From positions 310,001 through 374,000 of the forward strand of contig NZ_JACERN010000042.1 of the NCBI RefSeq assembly GCF_013911085.1: 64,000 nt of DNA. Direction: 5' to 3'. The number at the start of each line of letters is the position of its first letter. Position 1 is the stretch's first letter. The position numbers were made by a program, and so were the translations under genes. Positions 51,989 to 61,481 of this stretch are shown here, in pieces. The DNA is from Aquitalea aquatica. Lineage in GTDB: Bacteria; Pseudomonadota; Gammaproteobacteria; Burkholderiales; Chromobacteriaceae. The notes below the pieces were generated by a model, which saw only the letters and a program-made list of their open reading frames with translations, had not been told where the DNA came from and did not search any database.

Positions 51989-52624
51989 ATGCCGAAGTGC
52001 GGGGCGACAACCCGCAAAGGCGGGAAGTGCCAGCGCGAGGCATTACCGGGCAAGCGCCGGTGTGCCTTGCATGGCGGTAAAAGCACAGGGCCGAAGAACC
52101 AGCGCGGCAACAAGAACGCCGCCAAGCCCGGCAGCCTGTACAGCCAGTTCCTGACGGCTGAGGAGCGCAAGATCGCAGCCTGCCTTGAGCTGGGCAGCGT
52201 GGACGAAGAGCTACGGCTTACCCGCATCCGGCTGATGCGCGCCCTGCAGCTTGAGCAAGAGCGCGGCGATACGCTGGAGCTGGTGGAGACGGTCGAGCGC
52301 TCTGGTGGTGGGCCAATGGCCGCAGGCGACGAAGAAAAGCGCCAGGTGAAGGACTACGCCACCCTGATCGACCGCCTGACCGGGCGTATCGAGTCGCTGG
52401 AGCTGCGCCGGGTTCAGATCCTGGCCATCCAGGCAGATACCGATCTGAAGCTCGGCAAGAATGCCCGTGACGGTGAGATGCACCAGGTTGATGTTGAGCT
52501 GAAGCGCTTGGAAATAACCAAGACCGCCAAAGAGTTGGAAAACCCGGACGAGGCATCGCCGACGCCGGTCCGGGTGGTAGTCGAAGTGAAGGATGCTAGA
52601 AGGTACGACGATGCCCAGCCTTAA
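51989..52624 (+). CDS. terminase small subunit
   Basis: Encodes 211 residues. The N terminus MPKCGATTRKGGKCQREALP plus CALHGGKSTGPKNQRG is the HGGxxTGP-containing region of many phage TerS proteins, probably a zinc-stabilised DNA-binding part. A helical oligomerisation segment and an acidic C terminus follow. It overlaps the large subunit gene by 14 bases. It selects phage DNA for packaging. Confidence 0.8.
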   Translation: MPKCGATTRKGGKCQREALPGKRRCALHGGKSTGPKNQRGNKNAAKPGSLYSQFLTAEERKIAACLELGSVDEELRLTRIRLMRALQLEQERGDTLELVETVERSGGGPMAAGDEEKRQVKDYATLIDRLTGRIESLELRRVQILAIQADTDLKLGKNARDGEMHQVDVELKRLEITKTAKELENPDEASPTPVRVVVEVKDARRYDDAQP

Positions 52625-53885
52625 CGTACCTCAATCGCAGTTCCTTGCCCTACCCCATAAATTCCGCGGCTACGTGGCTGGGTTTGGCTCCGGTAAGACT
52701 TGGGTAGGCTGCGGCGGCCTGATGCAGCATTTCTGGGAGTTCCCCAGGATCAATGCCGGTTACTTCGCCCCCACCTACCCCCAGATTCGCGACATCTTCT
52801 ACCCCACCATTGAGGAAGTGGCATTCGACTGGGGGCTGACGGTAAAAATCAACGAGTCCAACAAGGAAGTTCACGTTTTCGAGGGCAGGAAGTCACGCGG
52901 CACCATCATTTGTCGGTCCATGGAAAAGCCTGAAACCATCATCGGCTTCAAGATAGGCAAAGCGCTGTGCGACGAACTGGACGTGATGAAGACCGAGAAG
53001 GCCAAGCATGCCTGGCGCAAGATCATTGCCCGGATGCGGTACAAGGTGGACGGCCTGAAAAACGGCGTGGATGTTACCACCACACCGGAAGGATTCAAGT
53101 TCGTCTACGAACAGTTCGTAAAAATGGTGGCAGAAAAACCTGAGTTGAAAGCGCTCTATGGGCTGATTCAGGCTTCCACCTACGACAATGAGCTGAACCT
53201 ACCGGCGGACTACATCCCGTCACTGCTCGCCAGCTACCCGCCGCAGCTGATCAAGGCCTATCTGAACGGCCTGTTCTGCAACCTGGTGAGCGGCACGGTC
53301 TACGTGTGCTTTGACCGTAAGCTGAATCACACTGACGAGGAAATCCGCCCCGGCGATGCGCTGCACATCGGGATGGACTTCAACGTGCTGAAGATGGCTG
53401 CAGTGGTCTATGTGATCCGCGATGGTTTCCCGCATGCAGTGGCAGAGCTGACTGATGTCCGTGACACACCTGATATGGCACGACTGATCAGTGAGCGGTT
53501 CAAGGCAAAAGGCCATGCCATCACGATCTATCCCGATGCTAGCGGCCAGAACACCAGCAGCAAGTCGGCATCCGAGTCGGACATCAGCATTCTCAAGCAG
53601 GCTGGTTTCACTATCCACGTGACCGGGGCAAACCCGGCCGTGAAGGATCGTGTGCTGGCCACTAATGCCATGCTGCTGAACGGCGATGGCGTGCGCCGCA
53701 TGAAGGTCAACACCCGTAATTGCCCCAAGTTCACCGAGGGGCTGGAGCAGCAGGCATACGACAAGAACGGCGAGCCGGACAAGAAATCTGGCGTCGACCA
53801 CGTCAATGATGCTGGCACCTACCCCATCGTGCGGCTGTGGCCAATCGTAAAGCGCACCACCACACAAACACCATTGCGCCTGTAG
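52611..53885 (+). CDS. terminase large subunit
   Basis: Encodes 424 residues. An N-terminal ATPase motor with Walker A GFGSGKT (24-30) and Walker B GKALCDELD powers DNA packaging. The C-terminal RNase-H-like nuclease has acidic ligands in IGMDFNVL, IYPDASGQN and DHVNDAGTYP and cuts concatemers. Length and layout are typical. The start was chosen at MPSLNVPQSQFLALP. Confidence 0.93.
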   Translation: MPSLNVPQSQFLALPHKFRGYVAGFGSGKTWVGCGGLMQHFWEFPRINAGYFAPTYPQIRDIFYPTIEEVAFDWGLTVKINESNKEVHVFEGRKSRGTIICRSMEKPETIIGFKIGKALCDELDVMKTEKAKHAWRKIIARMRYKVDGLKNGVDVTTTPEGFKFVYEQFVKMVAEKPELKALYGLIQASTYDNELNLPADYIPSLLASYPPQLIKAYLNGLFCNLVSGTVYVCFDRKLNHTDEEIRPGDALHIGMDFNVLKMAAVVYVIRDGFPHAVAELTDVRDTPDMARLISERFKAKGHAITIYPDASGQNTSSKSASESDISILKQAGFTIHVTGANPAVKDRVLATNAMLLNGDGVRRMKVNTRNCPKFTEGLEQQAYDKNGEPDKKSGVDHVNDAGTYPIVRLWPIVKRTTTQTPLRL

Positions 53886-53919
53886 CCACGCTACAGGGCC
53901 AAATCATTCAGGAAACCGC

Positions 53920-55305
53920 ATGCAAGTCAAAAACGATGCCGTACGCAAGCCTTCGGCAGCCGTGGCAGCCATGCAGAATGACTGGCAGCTCGTGGCTGCG
54001 TTGATGGGTGGCACGAAAGCCATGCGCGTGGCCGGGCCAACCTACCTGCCCAAGTGGCCGGCAGAGGACGGGCCCAGCTACGCCGCCAGGTTGGCCACGG
54101 CCACCCTATTTCCGGCTTACCAGCGCACCGTCGAAGTACTCTCGGCCAAGCCGTTCTCAAAGCCGATCACGGTGGACAAGGACGTGCCGACCGAGCTACA
54201 GGCACTGTTCGAAAACATCGACCTGCAGGGCCGCAATCTGGACGTGTTTGCCGCCGATGTCGCCGCAGAGGCGATGGCCTACGGCATGGCCGGCATTCTG
54301 GTGGATGTGCCCGTTGCCGAAGGAGTGCGCACCAGGGCCGACGAGAAGATGCGCGGCATCCGTCCCTATTTCGTACAAATTCATCCGGGCAACATCCTGG
54401 GCTGGAAGGCTCAGATTGATGGCGGGGAATGGAAGCTGACTCAGCTGCGCTTGCTGGAGCAATGCCTCGAGGAAGACGGCGAGTTTGGTGAGAAGCTGGT
54501 CGAGCAGATCAAGGTTTACACACCCGGCGCGTGGCAGGCATGGCGCAAGCGCCAGTCTGCTGATGGTGAGGAATGGTTCGTCCATCAGGAAGGCATCACC
54601 ACCTACTCCGGCATCCCGTTTGTGCCGGTGTACGGCAAGCGCACCGGGTTCATGACCAGCACCCCGCCAATGCTTGAGCTGGCCCACGCCAACATTGAGC
54701 ACTGGCAGAGCAAGTCGGATCAGCAATCCATTCTGCACGTTGCAAGGGTGCCGCTGCTGTTCGGCCGCCAGCTTGGCCAGACCGCCATTGTGGTCGGTGC
54801 CGGCTCGCTGGTGAGTTCGGATGCCGAGCATGCCGATCTGCGCTACGTGGAGCACAGCGGTGCCGCTATCGAGGCCGGCCGCAAGTCGCTGCTGGATTTG
54901 GAAGACCGGATGCGGCAGATCGGTGCGGAGTTGCTGGTCATCAAGCCGGGCAACATCACAGAGGCCCAGACGCTGGCCGACAACGAGCCGGGCATGTGTG
55001 CCCTGCAGCGCATCACCCAGCATCTGGAAAACGCCATCGACCAAGCGCTGGCAGTGGCCGCGGAGTGGATTGGCATCACCCATGCCGGCCACATCAGCCT
55101 GTTTTCTGATTTTGGTGCCGCCACACTGGCAGAGGCACACGCAGAGTTGTTGTTCAACATGGAGGCCGGTGGCGCTCTGACGCTGGAAACCCTGCTGAAT
55201 GAACTGAAACGCCGCGGCATTCTCAGCCCCGACGTGGATGTGCCGAAGGAAATAGCGAAGGCAGCCGCCCTGCCCAAGCCCACCAAATCCGAGTTGATTA
55301 CCTGA
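53920..55305 (+). CDS. portal protein, DUF4055 family
   Basis: Encodes 461 residues. The DUF4055 family is found at the portal position of many phages. GPSYAARLATATLFPAYQRT and YGMAGILVDVPVAEG are typical, as are LELAHANIEHWQSKSDQQ and TLADNEPGMCALQR. It would form the dodecameric channel for DNA. The late-operon terminator directly after its stop implies antitermination. Confidence 0.88.
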   Translation: MQVKNDAVRKPSAAVAAMQNDWQLVAALMGGTKAMRVAGPTYLPKWPAEDGPSYAARLATATLFPAYQRTVEVLSAKPFSKPITVDKDVPTELQALFENIDLQGRNLDVFAADVAAEAMAYGMAGILVDVPVAEGVRTRADEKMRGIRPYFVQIHPGNILGWKAQIDGGEWKLTQLRLLEQCLEEDGEFGEKLVEQIKVYTPGAWQAWRKRQSADGEEWFVHQEGITTYSGIPFVPVYGKRTGFMTSTPPMLELAHANIEHWQSKSDQQSILHVARVPLLFGRQLGQTAIVVGAGSLVSSDAEHADLRYVEHSGAAIEAGRKSLLDLEDRMRQIGAELLVIKPGNITEAQTLADNEPGMCALQRITQHLENAIDQALAVAAEWIGITHAGHISLFSDFGAATLAEAHAELLFNMEAGGALTLETLLNELKRRGILSPDVDVPKEIAKAAALPKPTKSELIT

Positions 55306-55328
55306 CCCGCCACCCAGCGGGTTTTTTC
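55306..55328 (+). terminator. rho-independent terminator within the late operon
   Basis: CCCGC-CACCCA-GCGGG followed by TTTTTTC, right after the portal stop. Confidence 0.88.
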
Positions 55329-55389
55329 TTGCCCAAATTCGCGGATGCGATGGGGTGCCCTGGGCTGGATAGCCCATTGAATAGGTTGG

Positions 55390-56163
55390 ATGACCATGAA
55401 ACTGAAGCTTGATGACCAAGGCCACGTTGTTGTCGTTGATGGCAAGCCGGTATACGTGCACGACGACGGCAAAGAAGTGCCGTTCGATGCTGTTTCCACT
55501 GTTAACACCATCTCCCGGCTGAACGGCGAGGCCAAGTCACACCGTGAACGTGCCGAGGGCGCTGAAGGCCGGCTGAAACTGTTCGAGGGCATTGATGATG
55601 CCGACGCTGCCCGCAAGGCCCTGGGCATTGTGGCCAATCTGGACGCCAAGAAGCTGGTTGATGCTGGCGAAGTCGACAAGATCAAGGCCGAGGTATCCAA
55701 GGCGCTCGAAGCCAAGTACCAGCCTTTCGTTGAGAAGGCCAGTCAGCTGGAAGCCGAACTGCATGGTGAGCGTATTGGTGGCGCCTTCTCGCGCTCCAAG
55801 CTGATCGCCGAGAAGTTCGCCATCCCGGCCGACTTGGTACAGGCACGCTTCGGCAATGCCTTCTCCCTGGAAGACGGCAAGATCGTTGCCAAGGACTCCG
55901 CTGGCAACAAGCTGTATAGCCGCTCCTCGCCCGGCGAACTCGCCAGCTTCGATGAAGCGCTGGAACTGCTGGTGGACGCCTACCCGCACAAGGATCACAT
56001 CCTGAAGGGTTCCGGTGCCTCCGGTAGCGGTGCTCAGGGTGGTGGAAGCGGCGCAGGCGGCAAGCGCACTGTGACCCGCGCACAGTTCAATGCCCTGTCC
56101 CCGACCGAGCAGGCCTCGACCGCCCAAGCTGCAAGCAAAGGTGAGCTGGCCCTCGTTGACTGA
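55390..56163 (+). CDS. phage scaffolding protein (DUF6651-like)
   Basis: Encodes 257 residues. An N-terminal strand region is followed by a helical, charged segment (RERAEGAEGRLKLFEGIDDA), then a Gly/Ser-rich tail (GSGASGSGAQGGGSGAGG). Sitting between portal and coat, with helical scaffold-like composition, it should direct procapsid assembly and leave or be degraded. The starting codons ATG-ACC-ATG give a choice of two starts six bases apart. Confidence 0.75.
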   Translation: MTMKLKLDDQGHVVVVDGKPVYVHDDGKEVPFDAVSTVNTISRLNGEAKSHRERAEGAEGRLKLFEGIDDADAARKALGIVANLDAKKLVDAGEVDKIKAEVSKALEAKYQPFVEKASQLEAELHGERIGGAFSRSKLIAEKFAIPADLVQARFGNAFSLEDGKIVAKDSAGNKLYSRSSPGELASFDEALELLVDAYPHKDHILKGSGASGSGAQGGGSGAGGKRTVTRAQFNALSPTEQASTAQAASKGELALVD

Positions 56164-56196
56164 TTTTTTGCAGCCACAACAGGCTGCTCGCTGTAA

Positions 56197-56220
56197 AGAA
56201 CCCCACATCGGTGGGGTTCT
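56197..56220 (+). terminator. hairpin/terminator between scaffold and coat genes
   Basis: AGAACCCCAC-ATCG-GTGGGGTTCT followed by GCATTTCT; strong ten-base stem with a short T-rich tail. Confidence 0.65.
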
Positions 56221-56319
56221 GCATTTCTGGATCTAACCCCGGATGGGGTGCCGCGAATGGGCTGGATGGCCCGATGCACGGATTCATTCACTCATCACCA
56301 TTATCTGGAGATATGCCTC

Positions 56320-57486
56320 ATGGCAAACACCTTGACCGGGTTGATCCCGACCATCTATGAATCGCTGGACATCGTGTCCCGCGAACAAATCGGCTTTATC
56401 CCAGCCGTGGCCCGCAACTCCAGTGCTGAACGCGCTGCCGTGGGCGAAGCAATTCTGATTCCGATTGCCGCTCAGGGCGCATTGGGTGATAACACCCCGA
56501 ACGTGACCGCACCGAACACCGGCGACAGCAACATCGGCAACGTGTCGATGACCATCAGCAAGTCGAAGCACTACCCGATCCGTTGGAACGGTGAAGAACA
56601 GCGCGGCCTGAACAATGCCGGCACCTATGCAGGCATCCTGAAAAACCAGTTCGTCCAGGCTTTCCGCACCTTGGCGAACCAGATCGAAGCAGATTTGTTC
56701 GCCACTGCCTACCAGAACGCTTCCCGCGGTTACGGCACTCCTGGCACGGCTCCCTTTGGTACCGCTGGCGATCTGTCCGATATCGCCCAGGTGCGCAAGA
56801 TTCTGGATGACAACGGTGCGCCGCAGACCGATCTAAACCTGGTGCTGGGCTCCTCCGCCATTGCCAACCTGCGCGGTAAGCAGAACGTGCTGTTCAAGGT
56901 GAATGAATCTGGCACCGATGAGCTGCTGCGTCGCGGCATCATCGGCCAGTTGGAAGGTCAGATGATCCGCAACTCTAATGCGGTGCAATCGGTCGCCAAG
57001 GGCACTGGTGCCAGCTACACCACCGATACTGCTGGCTACGCCATCGGTGCTACCGCGATCAATCTGATCACTGGTACTGGCACCATTCTGAACGGCAACA
57101 CCATCACCTTTGCAGGCGATGCCAATAAGTACGTTGTGACCGGCGGCATTTCCGCAGCAGGCGCGGTAACCATTGCCGCTCCGGGCTTGCTGCAGGCCAT
57201 TCCGGCAGCAGCCACTGCAGTCACCGTCGGCGCTGCCGCCACGCCGAACCTGTCATTCAGCTCCAGCGCCATCCAGCTGATCACCCGCTCTCCGCAGATG
57301 CCGATCGGCCCGGACGGCCAAGCTATGGACATGGCCGATGACGTGATCCAGGTTACCGACCCGGTGAGTGGCATCGTGTTCGATGTGGCCGTGTACCGCC
57401 AGTTCATGCAACTGGTTTACCACGTGCGTCTGGCTTGGGGCTGCCAAGCCATCAAGTCCAACCACATCGCCCAGCTGCTGGGTTAA
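56320..57486 (+). CDS. major capsid protein, P22 coat type
   Basis: Encodes 388 residues from MANTLTGLIPTIYESLDIVS, the N-terminal signature of P22 gp5-type coats (HK97 fold with an inserted domain). YPIRWNGEEQRGLNNAG and the Ala/Gly/Thr-rich insertion (about residues 220-320) support it. Hundreds of copies build the head. Placed after the scaffold as in P22-like phages, although this phage has a contractile tail. The start has GGAG ten bases upstream. Confidence 0.88.
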   Translation: MANTLTGLIPTIYESLDIVSREQIGFIPAVARNSSAERAAVGEAILIPIAAQGALGDNTPNVTAPNTGDSNIGNVSMTISKSKHYPIRWNGEEQRGLNNAGTYAGILKNQFVQAFRTLANQIEADLFATAYQNASRGYGTPGTAPFGTAGDLSDIAQVRKILDDNGAPQTDLNLVLGSSAIANLRGKQNVLFKVNESGTDELLRRGIIGQLEGQMIRNSNAVQSVAKGTGASYTTDTAGYAIGATAINLITGTGTILNGNTITFAGDANKYVVTGGISAAGAVTIAAPGLLQAIPAAATAVTVGAAATPNLSFSSSAIQLITRSPQMPIGPDGQAMDMADDVIQVTDPVSGIVFDVAVYRQFMQLVYHVRLAWGCQAIKSNHIAQLLG

Positions 57487-57528
57487 TCGACGACACAGGG
57501 GGCTTCGGCCCCTTGTCTGGAGACCATC

Positions 57529-57759
57529 ATGGAACTGGAAACCGTAAAGATTGCCGCAGAGGTCACCGCAGAAAACCCGCTCGGTTACATCGTCATCAAC
57601 AAAACCGATCTGACCGAAGATCATGCGCTGTTCGATGAGTTGGCCAAGGATGATTCGTCCAAGAAAGCCAAGGGCAAAAAGACTGCGGCGGCGACTACCG
57701 ACACCAATGGTGATGGCACAACCGACACCACCACCCAAGGCGGCAACGAAGGGGCCTGA
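57529..57759 (+). CDS. phage hypothetical protein with Asp-rich tail (76 aa)
   Basis: Starts MELETVKIAAEVTAENPLGY, followed by a lysine-rich run and DTNGDGTTDTTT, a calcium-loop-like sequence (DxNGDG). Between the coat and connector genes; could be a head decoration or a small assembly factor. No firm family. Confidence 0.55.
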   Translation: MELETVKIAAEVTAENPLGYIVINKTDLTEDHALFDELAKDDSSKKAKGKKTAAATTDTNGDGTTDTTTQGGNEGA

Positions 57760-57761
57760 AA

Positions 57762-58163
57762 ATGGCATTGACCGACGCACAAATGGCCGACACCCGCCGC
57801 TACATGGGATATGCCTTGGCCGGCACCACCATGCCGATCACGAATGATCAGGATGTGGTCTATGTGCAGTTCGGCATGGTCACCATGTCGCTTCATCAGC
57901 GGCTGACCACCCTGAGTGCCAGTGAAGAAGCGGTGCTGATCAACACCTACCTGACTCCGCTGAACAACATGGAACAGGACATCATCGGCATTCGTGACAA
58001 TCTGGACACGGCACAGGCCTCCGTCTGGACTCACAACGCTCTTGAACAGGCCGACCGTGACCGGCTGTTTGATTCCTGGCGTCGGCGCATGTGCCAGTTC
58101 ATTGGCGCAACGCCCGGGCCTGGTCTTGGGCTGGGCGGTGGCATTCGCGTGACGCGGGGGTAA
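57762..58163 (+). CDS. phage head-tail region hypothetical protein (133 aa)
   Basis: Starts MALTDAQMADTRRYMGYALA. Helical, acidic middle (SLHQRLTTLSASEEAVLINT), then Gly/Pro-rich end. Position after coat suggests an adaptor/connector-type role as for gp6- or gp15-like proteins, but motif support is lacking. Confidence 0.6.
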   Translation: MALTDAQMADTRRYMGYALAGTTMPITNDQDVVYVQFGMVTMSLHQRLTTLSASEEAVLINTYLTPLNNMEQDIIGIRDNLDTAQASVWTHNALEQADRDRLFDSWRRRMCQFIGATPGPGLGLGGGIRVTRG

Positions 58164-58166
58164 GCA

Positions 58167-58805
58167 ATGAACGGCAGCAAGCTGATCGCTAAGGTCTACA
58201 AGGGCTATGGCAAAGCAGTGCAGAGGATCGGCTTTTCCTACCAGCAGTTTCGGGCCACTTCGCCTAACAGCCCGCTGGTCACGACCGCACAGCAATCGCT
58301 GCCCTGCTCTTTCACGACCAACTTCACCTTCAGCCAGCCTAACAAATACGGCCAGGCCACCTGGCTGGGTATTTTCGATGGCACGAACGTTGAGCCGGGT
58401 GACTTTTTGGTCGGACGTCAGGGGACGTATTTCGTTGCAGCCATGCAGGACCTGCTGCCGATCTACTGCGTCCAGTGCAATCGCACCGTCAGCGTGCTGC
58501 GCGTCAGCATGGATAGCAGCGTCGGCCAGGTGGAGTACGGCGGAGACACCGTGGCATCCGAGCAGGTGCTGATGTCCGGCTGGCCGGCCAGCGTGCTGCA
58601 AGGAACGAAGGGCGAGCAGAACGACGCCAAGCTGCCGGGCGATGTCCGGACGCCATGGTGGGCGATCCTGATGCCGGCATGGCCCGGTATCGTGCTGCGC
58701 ACATCCGACATCATCACGGATGACATCGGGCGGCGCTATACCGTTTCCAGCGCCGAATTGACCGATATGGGCTGGCGGATCACCGCCATGCAGTCGCAGG
58801 TGTGA
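58167..58805 (+). CDS. phage structural hypothetical protein (212 aa)
   Basis: Starts MNGSKLIAKVYKGYGKAVQR. Beta-rich sequence with YCVQCNRTVSVLRVSM. It lies between connector and tail genes and could be a stopper or tail-completion protein. No family recognised. Confidence 0.6.
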   Translation: MNGSKLIAKVYKGYGKAVQRIGFSYQQFRATSPNSPLVTTAQQSLPCSFTTNFTFSQPNKYGQATWLGIFDGTNVEPGDFLVGRQGTYFVAAMQDLLPIYCVQCNRTVSVLRVSMDSSVGQVEYGGDTVASEQVLMSGWPASVLQGTKGEQNDAKLPGDVRTPWWAILMPAWPGIVLRTSDIITDDIGRRYTVSSAELTDMGWRITAMQSQV

Positions 58806-58806
58806 T

Positions 58807-59643
58807 ATGGCTGATCTTTCTGATGTCCTGAATGTCCTGACAGCCATCGCGGCACAGGCTGTGTACCCCAGCGGAACGGGAAACCCCAGCGCCGCCGGCG
58901 TTCCGGCCAAGATTTACCCCGGCTGGCCGGCGCCAAACGCGCTCGAGACTGATCTCGCAGCCGGCATTGCCCATGTCAGCGTGTACTCGCTACCAACGGA
59001 GCGTAAAACCAGCCGCCACATTGGCAGGCGCTGGCAGATAACCGCCCCCGGCTCCCCTACCATCACCGCAGCGGTGACGCTCAATCAGGTGGTGCTGGGG
59101 GGTACGGTTACCACGCCGCAGAACGTATACCTGCTAGTCAATGGTAAGGGCTACGCCTATGCCGTGCAGGGCGCCGACACGCTGACAAGCATTGCTACGG
59201 CACTGGCCGCCCTGCTCTATTCGGACTTCCCTGCCGTCAGCAGTAGCGGTGCAGCACTGACCATCCCGGGTGCGTACAGCGTGACGGCGCGGGTCGGTGC
59301 TGTAGGCACTGCCATGCAGGAGCTGCGCAGGCAGGAAAAGCAATTCCAGATCAGCATCTGGGCGCAAACGCCGGCCATGCGCTCCGCCGTTGCTGGCGCG
59401 GTGGACGTGGCCTTGTCGATCAGTAGCGACGTTGTGTTTCCGGATGGCTCGCACGGCATCCTGCTGTACAGCCACAGCTTCGAAAGCGACCAGATGCAAA
59501 AATCTCGCCTGTACCGTCGCGACCTGTTCTACACGGTGGATTTTGCCACCACGCAAACGGCAGCCGCGCCGCAAGTCATTGCCCCGGTCACCAATATCAC
59601 CAGCCAGGCTACTGGCCAGCCAATTCGAACCATTCAGGAGTAA
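58807..59643 (+). CDS. phage structural hypothetical protein (278 aa)
   Basis: Starts MADLSDVLNVLTAIAAQAVY with strands and an Ala/Val/Thr-rich central domain (TITAAVTLNQVVLGGTVTT) of the type seen in tail-terminator or tail-completion proteins. Two bases after the gene before. Ends just before a 55-codon ORF. Function by position only. Confidence 0.6.
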   Translation: MADLSDVLNVLTAIAAQAVYPSGTGNPSAAGVPAKIYPGWPAPNALETDLAAGIAHVSVYSLPTERKTSRHIGRRWQITAPGSPTITAAVTLNQVVLGGTVTTPQNVYLLVNGKGYAYAVQGADTLTSIATALAALLYSDFPAVSSSGAALTIPGAYSVTARVGAVGTAMQELRRQEKQFQISIWAQTPAMRSAVAGAVDVALSISSDVVFPDGSHGILLYSHSFESDQMQKSRLYRRDLFYTVDFATTQTAAAPQVIAPVTNITSQATGQPIRTIQE

Positions 59644-59646
59644 CCC

Positions 59647-59814
59647 ATGGCAGACAAGTCCGCCCCCGCCGCCCCGGCCGTCGAGCTGGTGGTGATCCAC
59701 CCCTTTGCCGACTATCAGCGCGGTGACCACATCAAGGATGCCCAGGCTGTAGCCGACATCCTGGCTGGCGAATGCGCCGGCTACGTGAACAAGATCGCGC
59801 CGACCGCTGAATAA
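59647..59814 (+). CDS. small phage protein (55 aa)
   Basis: Starts MADKSAPAAPAVELVVIHPF; acidic and Ala/Pro-rich, with FADYQRGDHIKDAQAVADIL. Size and position just before the tail sheath match small genes that precede sheath in many myoviruses. Three bases after the previous stop. Missed by length-limited gene calling. Confidence 0.65.
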   Translation: MADKSAPAAPAVELVVIHPFADYQRGDHIKDAQAVADILAGECAGYVNKIAPTAE

Positions 59815-59835
59815 GCGCCACCCGCTCAACGATAG

Positions 59836-59860
59836 AACCCGCCCCTGTGGCGGGTTTTTT
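59836..59860 (+). terminator. rho-independent terminator before the sheath gene
   Basis: AACCCGCC-CCTGT-GGCGGGTT followed by TTTTTC, in the middle of the late operon. Confidence 0.88.
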
Positions 59861-59878
59861 CATTCCAGGAGGAACGCC

Positions 59879-61429
59879 ATGCCCGTTTACCAGGCAGGCA
59901 GTTTGAATACCGCCGCGCTTACCGCGCCCGACCTGTATGTACAGGTCATCGCACCGAAAACCCGCCTGATCAACGGCGTGGCCACAGACATCCTCGGCAT
60001 CGTGGGTGTCGCATCGTGGGGCCCGACTAATAGCCCGTTCCTGATCGGCTCCACGGCCGACATGCAACGCCGGATTGGCAGTCAGCAAGTGCGCAAGTAC
60101 GACCTAGCCACCGCCGTGGCCGTATCGCTGCAGATGGGTGCGGCTAATATCCGCGCTGTGCGCATCACTGATGGCACTGATGTAGCTGCCAGTGTGGCTG
60201 TAAAGGATGTCGCCGGCACAGTCACCGGTATCACCTTGACCGGTTTCTACACCGGCACGCTGGGTAACACCATTCAGGCAGCTGTCACTGCGGGCACTGC
60301 GGTGAACAGCTACAAGCTGACCATCAGCATGCCAGGCCTGACGCCTGAAGTGTTCGACAACATCTCCGGTACCGGCGCTGCGCTGTGGACCAACATGGTG
60401 TCGGCTGTAAACAACGGCCTGTCTGGCATTCGTGGCCCGTCGCAATTGGTTGTTGCCACGATTGGCACCTCCACGACCACCCCGAACGTCAGCACGGTGT
60501 ACTCGCTCACCGGCGGCACGGATGGCGCGACAACCATTACTGATGCGCTACTGGTCGGCACTGATGGCACCAGCACCACCCGCAAGGGCATGTACGCCCT
60601 GCGCGGCAGCGGTGCACAGGTGGTCAATCTAGTGGATCTGACCGATAGCACCCAGTGGCCGGCCATGCTGACATTCGGCCTGGCGGAAGGCATGTATGTC
60701 GTTACCCAAGGACCCGCTGGCGCAACATATGCCACCGTATCCACCACGCTGAACACTGCTGGCGTGGACGGCTACGCCCTGAAGGTAATGGTGGGTGACT
60801 GGGTGTACTGGTATGACCAGGTCAACGGCATCAACCGCATGTTGGCACCGGCAACCTTCTCCGCCGCCGAATTGGCTGCACTGTCGCCACACATCTCTCC
60901 GCTGAATAAGCAGTTGACCACGGTCGTCAGCACACAGCGAGTGATGGCGGAACAGCCGTACAGCCAGCCGGAGATTGGAGCAATCAACACTGCTCGACTG
61001 GATGTCATCACCAACCCAATCCCTGCTGGGGCCAAATTTGGCCACCGCTCCGGTCTGAACTGCTCCAGCAACCCCACGCAGAACCGGGATACCTACACCC
61101 GGATGACCAACTTCATTTCGCTGACCATTGCTGCGGCATATGGCTACGTGATTGGTCAGAACCAGACGCTGGATCTGCGCCGGGAAACCAAGAGCTCGAT
61201 CGAGACTTTCCTTGCCAACCTGCAAGGTCAGGGCATGATCGGCGACCCGAACGGTGGTCCGTGCTTCAGCGTGCAACTGGACAAGACGAACAACCCGGAC
61301 AGCCGCGTGGCGCTGGGCTACATGCAGGCGGATGTGCAGGTGAAGTACCTGAATGAAGTCCGCTACTTCCTCGTCAATATCGAAGGTGGGGGTTCCGTGA
61401 CCATCACCGCATCGACCACCCCGCGCTAA
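59879..61429 (+). CDS. tail sheath protein
   Basis: A 516-residue contractile sheath subunit. An N-terminal VIAPKTRLINGVATDILGIV region and the C-terminal sheath domain with QNRDTYTRMTNFISLTIA, VIGQNQTLDL and DVQVKYLNEVRYFLVNIEGG, typical of the family. The presence of a sheath fixes the virion as myovirus-like. The ribosome-binding site CAGGAGGAACGCC is strong. Confidence 0.9.
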   Translation: MPVYQAGSLNTAALTAPDLYVQVIAPKTRLINGVATDILGIVGVASWGPTNSPFLIGSTADMQRRIGSQQVRKYDLATAVAVSLQMGAANIRAVRITDGTDVAASVAVKDVAGTVTGITLTGFYTGTLGNTIQAAVTAGTAVNSYKLTISMPGLTPEVFDNISGTGAALWTNMVSAVNNGLSGIRGPSQLVVATIGTSTTTPNVSTVYSLTGGTDGATTITDALLVGTDGTSTTRKGMYALRGSGAQVVNLVDLTDSTQWPAMLTFGLAEGMYVVTQGPAGATYATVSTTLNTAGVDGYALKVMVGDWVYWYDQVNGINRMLAPATFSAAELAALSPHISPLNKQLTTVVSTQRVMAEQPYSQPEIGAINTARLDVITNPIPAGAKFGHRSGLNCSSNPTQNRDTYTRMTNFISLTIAAAYGYVIGQNQTLDLRRETKSSIETFLANLQGQGMIGDPNGGPCFSVQLDKTNNPDSRVALGYMQADVQVKYLNEVRYFLVNIEGGGSVTITASTTPR

Positions 61430-61439
61430 TTGAACCTGC

Positions 61440-61470
61440 AAGCCCCTCTCCGTGAGGGGCTTTGCATTTT
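61440..61470 (+). terminator. rho-independent terminator between sheath and tube genes
   Basis: AAGCCCCTC-TCCGT-GAGGGGCTT followed by TGCATTTT. Confidence 0.75.
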
Positions 61471-61481
61471 AGGAGACTGCC

